Assembly: GCA_036583965.1 (NCBI GenBank)
Contig: JAZBQD010000019.1
Coordinates: forward strand, 19,821,085-19,885,084
Reading direction: 5' to 3'
From: Prunella strophiata
Lineage: Eukaryota > Chordata > Aves > Passeriformes > Prunellidae
Length of the DNA: 64,000 bases
This document shows, in pieces, positions 61,141-64,000 of the stretch (its first letter is position 1; each line of letters begins with the position of its first letter). The position numbers were made by a program, and so were the translations under genes. Under the pieces are notes generated by a model. It had not been told where the DNA came from. It was given only the letters and a program-made list of their open reading frames with translations, and ran no database searches.

Positions 61141-64000
61141 TAGAATTATTTTTACAAATAGACTCAAAAAACCAAAAGTCAGATTTCATGACTTTTCCCA
61201 ATTCACTTTTGTATATGTTTCATCACGTAGAAGTTAGAGGAAATATTTAAAAGCATAAGATGTTACCCACCATGGCTGAATATGTCCTAAGTAGTTTGTC
61301 CCACAGATTTAGGGTGAAGTCAGATGTAATCGTCACTCAGGAAAAAAAAAAAAATAGATTTCATTTTGAAGTAACAAAGTATTTGCCTTCCCCTTTCTTT
61401 TCTACCTATCTCTTTACCACTTTCACTGAGGCAGAAATTGGTGATTAGAAATATATCATGGATCACTGTCCCCCTCCATGATCAGATAAAAGCATGTGCA
61501 TTTTCAGTAATATTTTGAGTATTTTTAACCCATAACCCAATCATGCTTTTAGCTTTTTAACTTTTTTCTGCTTGTACTCTTACATGCCAAGCACACTCTA
61601 GCTTCTGCCAGATTCCCTCTTGCTACAAGATATATATTTCTGAGCTGTTTCTCTTTAGTGGCAGCTGGTTTCTGGGCACATGTCTAGATCTATTGCAAGC
61701 TACAGATAACTGAACATTTTGATTTTAGTTGGCTCCTTGTTGCTGTGGAGTCCCATGTTCCTGCACTATTCCAAAAGGGAATGACTAGCTCAGGAGGATG
61801 AGAGTAAAGATGAAAAACAAATGTTCAAAAATTTAACTATAGATGTCATTTTCAGTAATGCAAATTCAGGTACATTATTCAGCATTGTTACATTCATAAA
61901 ATCATACTTACACAAATGTTTCCATGATCAGAATGTGATTTTAAAGTTTATCCATATCCTATACATATTTATTTTATAAAGGAGTTGGTGCAGGGGACTT
62001 TTACAGGCAACAAAATAGCTGAAATAAAAGGAGGAGGGAAATACAGAATTTCACAGAGAACTGCTTACAGGTGAGGAATCTGGACTATGTGAACACCTGA
62101 ACTAAAGCTCCAGCCATCCCTTCAGGGAAGTTAGAGGGCTTTTCCACACTACAGAGAAGGTACAGAGTGCTACACACAGTTACAGCTTGCCACTGATCAT
62201 GGCACCAAACCTTTCCCTGAGGTAACTTGTGCAGTTCCAGGGGATTTACTGTAATGGTGAAGTGGTCCCCTAGCACAAAGAAAGCTGCTTACAGAGACAA
62301 GCAGCAAAGCAGAGTCAGAAAGTAACATAAACCTTCAGCTACCAAACTATCAAGTGGGACTTAGTAGGTTCATTTTTCATGGAGACAATTTTCCTGTTGG
62401 AAAATGGCATTTCTCCTCCTTCCACACTGCCCCAGTGTTACTCAGCACACCTGAGTACACTCACACAGGCAGTGATGCCAGGAGTACCTCAGGTTCAGAG
62501 TGAGCTTGGGCCAGTTCCTACTCCTGACTTTGGTCAGCTGGGTTCCCACTGCAGGTGGGAGCAAGCAGCAAGGAGACCTGGACTACACACAGCACCAAAC
62601 TGAGGGCACCACTGTCACCCCTTCACAGTGTTTGTCCTCCTTAAGCACCCTGAGAGCCCCTGCTGCTCAGAGCCACGAGGATTTCAGTTCCCCAGACTCA
62701 GGAGCTCCATCCATGTCTGACCCAGCTTGTCCTGTGCTGTGCAAACAAGTCCTAGGAGGTGACTCTCAAGTGACTTGATTTTTTTGACCAGGGTGCCTGC
62801 CTTCCCAGGTGAGGTGAGGGTTTTTAATATGCATTTTCAAAGCTTTTGTGGTGATAGGAACTATTCCAATTTCATATCACCTTATAGTGGCCATCTTGAG
62901 GATATTTATGAAGCTCTGATTCTCTGAATGAAAGGATGCATTATTGTAAAGCAGTACCAGTAAGCAAGCAGTGGAAAGAGAAGGTTCTGATGCATTCCAA
63001 AAAACAGTTATAGCATTGTTGCAAATGAGTTTACCTGCTTGTCATATAGGTTCAGCTGATTTTCAAGATGCATTCAGCTACATTTTTGAGATATGGGGTG
63101 CATTTATTGATTTTTATGTTGAATTATATTGAATTTGGTACTGCAACAGCCATTATTTCTTAACATCTCAGCAGGACGTGCTGATGCCTGCAGTACCCTT
63201 GTAGTAGATCAAACTACTGAACAGGCAATTAGTTGTGCTCCTTATTTAGCTGTGCAAGAGTCTGGGAAGGGGGAGACACAAGTTAGAGCATTTTGAAATA
63301 GATAAGAATTATCTCCTCCCAGTATCATACACATTGACCAAGACTTAAACTAGACATCATATTCTGCTACTTTGCTTCCCCCACAAAGATATATGTAATA
63401 AGAGCCACCTAAACTAAGATGCTTTGTGGGTTCAACTCTTTTGCCAGTTGTCTAAAGTAAAATAAAAGGTGAGCAAGGAGGGAAATGATTGCTGACATAG
63501 TTTTGCTTTATTTTCCTTTACTTTCCTATGAAAGGCTGGGGTCACTGTGAACCCAGAATATTCATTATATTTTTTCCCTTGGGTAGTTCTGAAAAGGGCA
63601 CAGAATGTCAGTAATCATCCCCTTTATGTCTTAGTGGCAAGTTTATGATTGAAGGATTACCTTGCTAATACATGTTTAAATGAGGCTTTGGCAATGTTAG
63701 TGGTATTTAAAAGAGCTCTGGCATTTGAAACAGTCAACAACAAAAGATTTTGCTGATAAACAGAACCAGGTTCATGTTAGTCTGGCTCTGAGACTGAAGG
63801 CTTTAGCATCAGGTCTGTTCTGACACTTAACATTTTTAATTCATAGCAAAAATGGTTGGTATGAAATGCCAAACAGAAAATCACAGAAGCTGAAAATGAT
63901 GGGGAAAATAAAAAATATTGTCAAAAGAAAAAACATATAATAGCTGATATGTAGCATCTGAAATTATTTATTATTATTTTATATCAAAGATTAAATTTAT
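61141..64000. other. Unassigned DNA to the window end
   Basis: Most is AT-rich and featureless. The block 62030-62820 is richer in G and C and has plus-strand frames of 74 and 92 codons (62379-62603 and 62500-62778) in different phases, with no motif or domain. It could be an old unrecognised repeat. The final 200 bp is AT-rich. Confidence 0.45.

Noticed and set aside
1..64000. Search for CRISPR arrays, operons and bacterial signals
   Set aside because: CR1 elements, LTRs, microsatellites and CpG depletion show vertebrate nuclear DNA; none of these features is expected or seen.

Overview
The window reads as AT-rich, CpG-poor, gene-poor nuclear DNA from a bird. The main reason is a set of CR1 LINE copies with the avian CR1 3' end (a run of TCATAGAATC-like octamers next to a 'GGTTGGAAGGGACC'-type terminus, read on the opposite strand), plus two stretches that look like solo LTRs of bird endogenous retroviruses. 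No bacterial or organellar feature, no tRNA or rRNA gene and no CpG island is visible. I recognise no host protein-coding exon. The window is best explained as intergenic DNA or the inside of a very long intron.

Layout: 1-1993 unique AT-rich DNA; 1994-2700 CR1 fragment (minus); 3713-4550 older CR1 (minus) carrying a small hairpin and an 18-bp tandem duplication; 6295-6990 a strongly decayed tandem repeat with units of about 170-190 bp; 8770-9540 an LTR (minus); 11311-12435 a CR1 cluster in which a young 3' fragment is nested inside an older CR1 reverse-transcriptase segment; 17925-18160 a very old repeat of MIR/L2/CR1-L3 appearance; 20335-20760 a 23-bp tandem duplication and a foldback with 14-bp perfect arms; 23714-24383 three poly(A) tracts; 25607-25785 simple repeats; 27735-28323 CR1 (minus) directly abutting an LTR (plus) at 28324-28900; 38686-38841 and 45137-45412 long polypyrimidine microsatellites; 50839-52378 the longest CR1 copy (minus, about 1.54 kb, covering the last part of the reverse transcriptase); 57722-58065 a sequence ending in AATAAA and a poly(A) tract; 60209-60970 a small CpG-containing interval with the longest open frame, followed by a TATA-like motif between two perfect inverted repeats; 61021-61140 ATT/GTT microsatellite; then unique DNA to the end.

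The repeats are layered in time. The oldest are the 17925-18160 element, the 3713-4550 CR1 and the 6295-6990 array. The CR1s at 1994, 27735 and 50839 are intermediate. The LTRs and the nested CR1 3' end at 11600-11926 look younger. No set of genes works together here. The best leads for unknown function are the TATA/inverted-repeat cluster near 60.9 kb, the foldback at 20.7 kb, the open frames at 58.9-59.5 and 60.2-60.8 kb, and the frame cluster at 49.97-50.68 kb. None can be called a gene from sequence alone.
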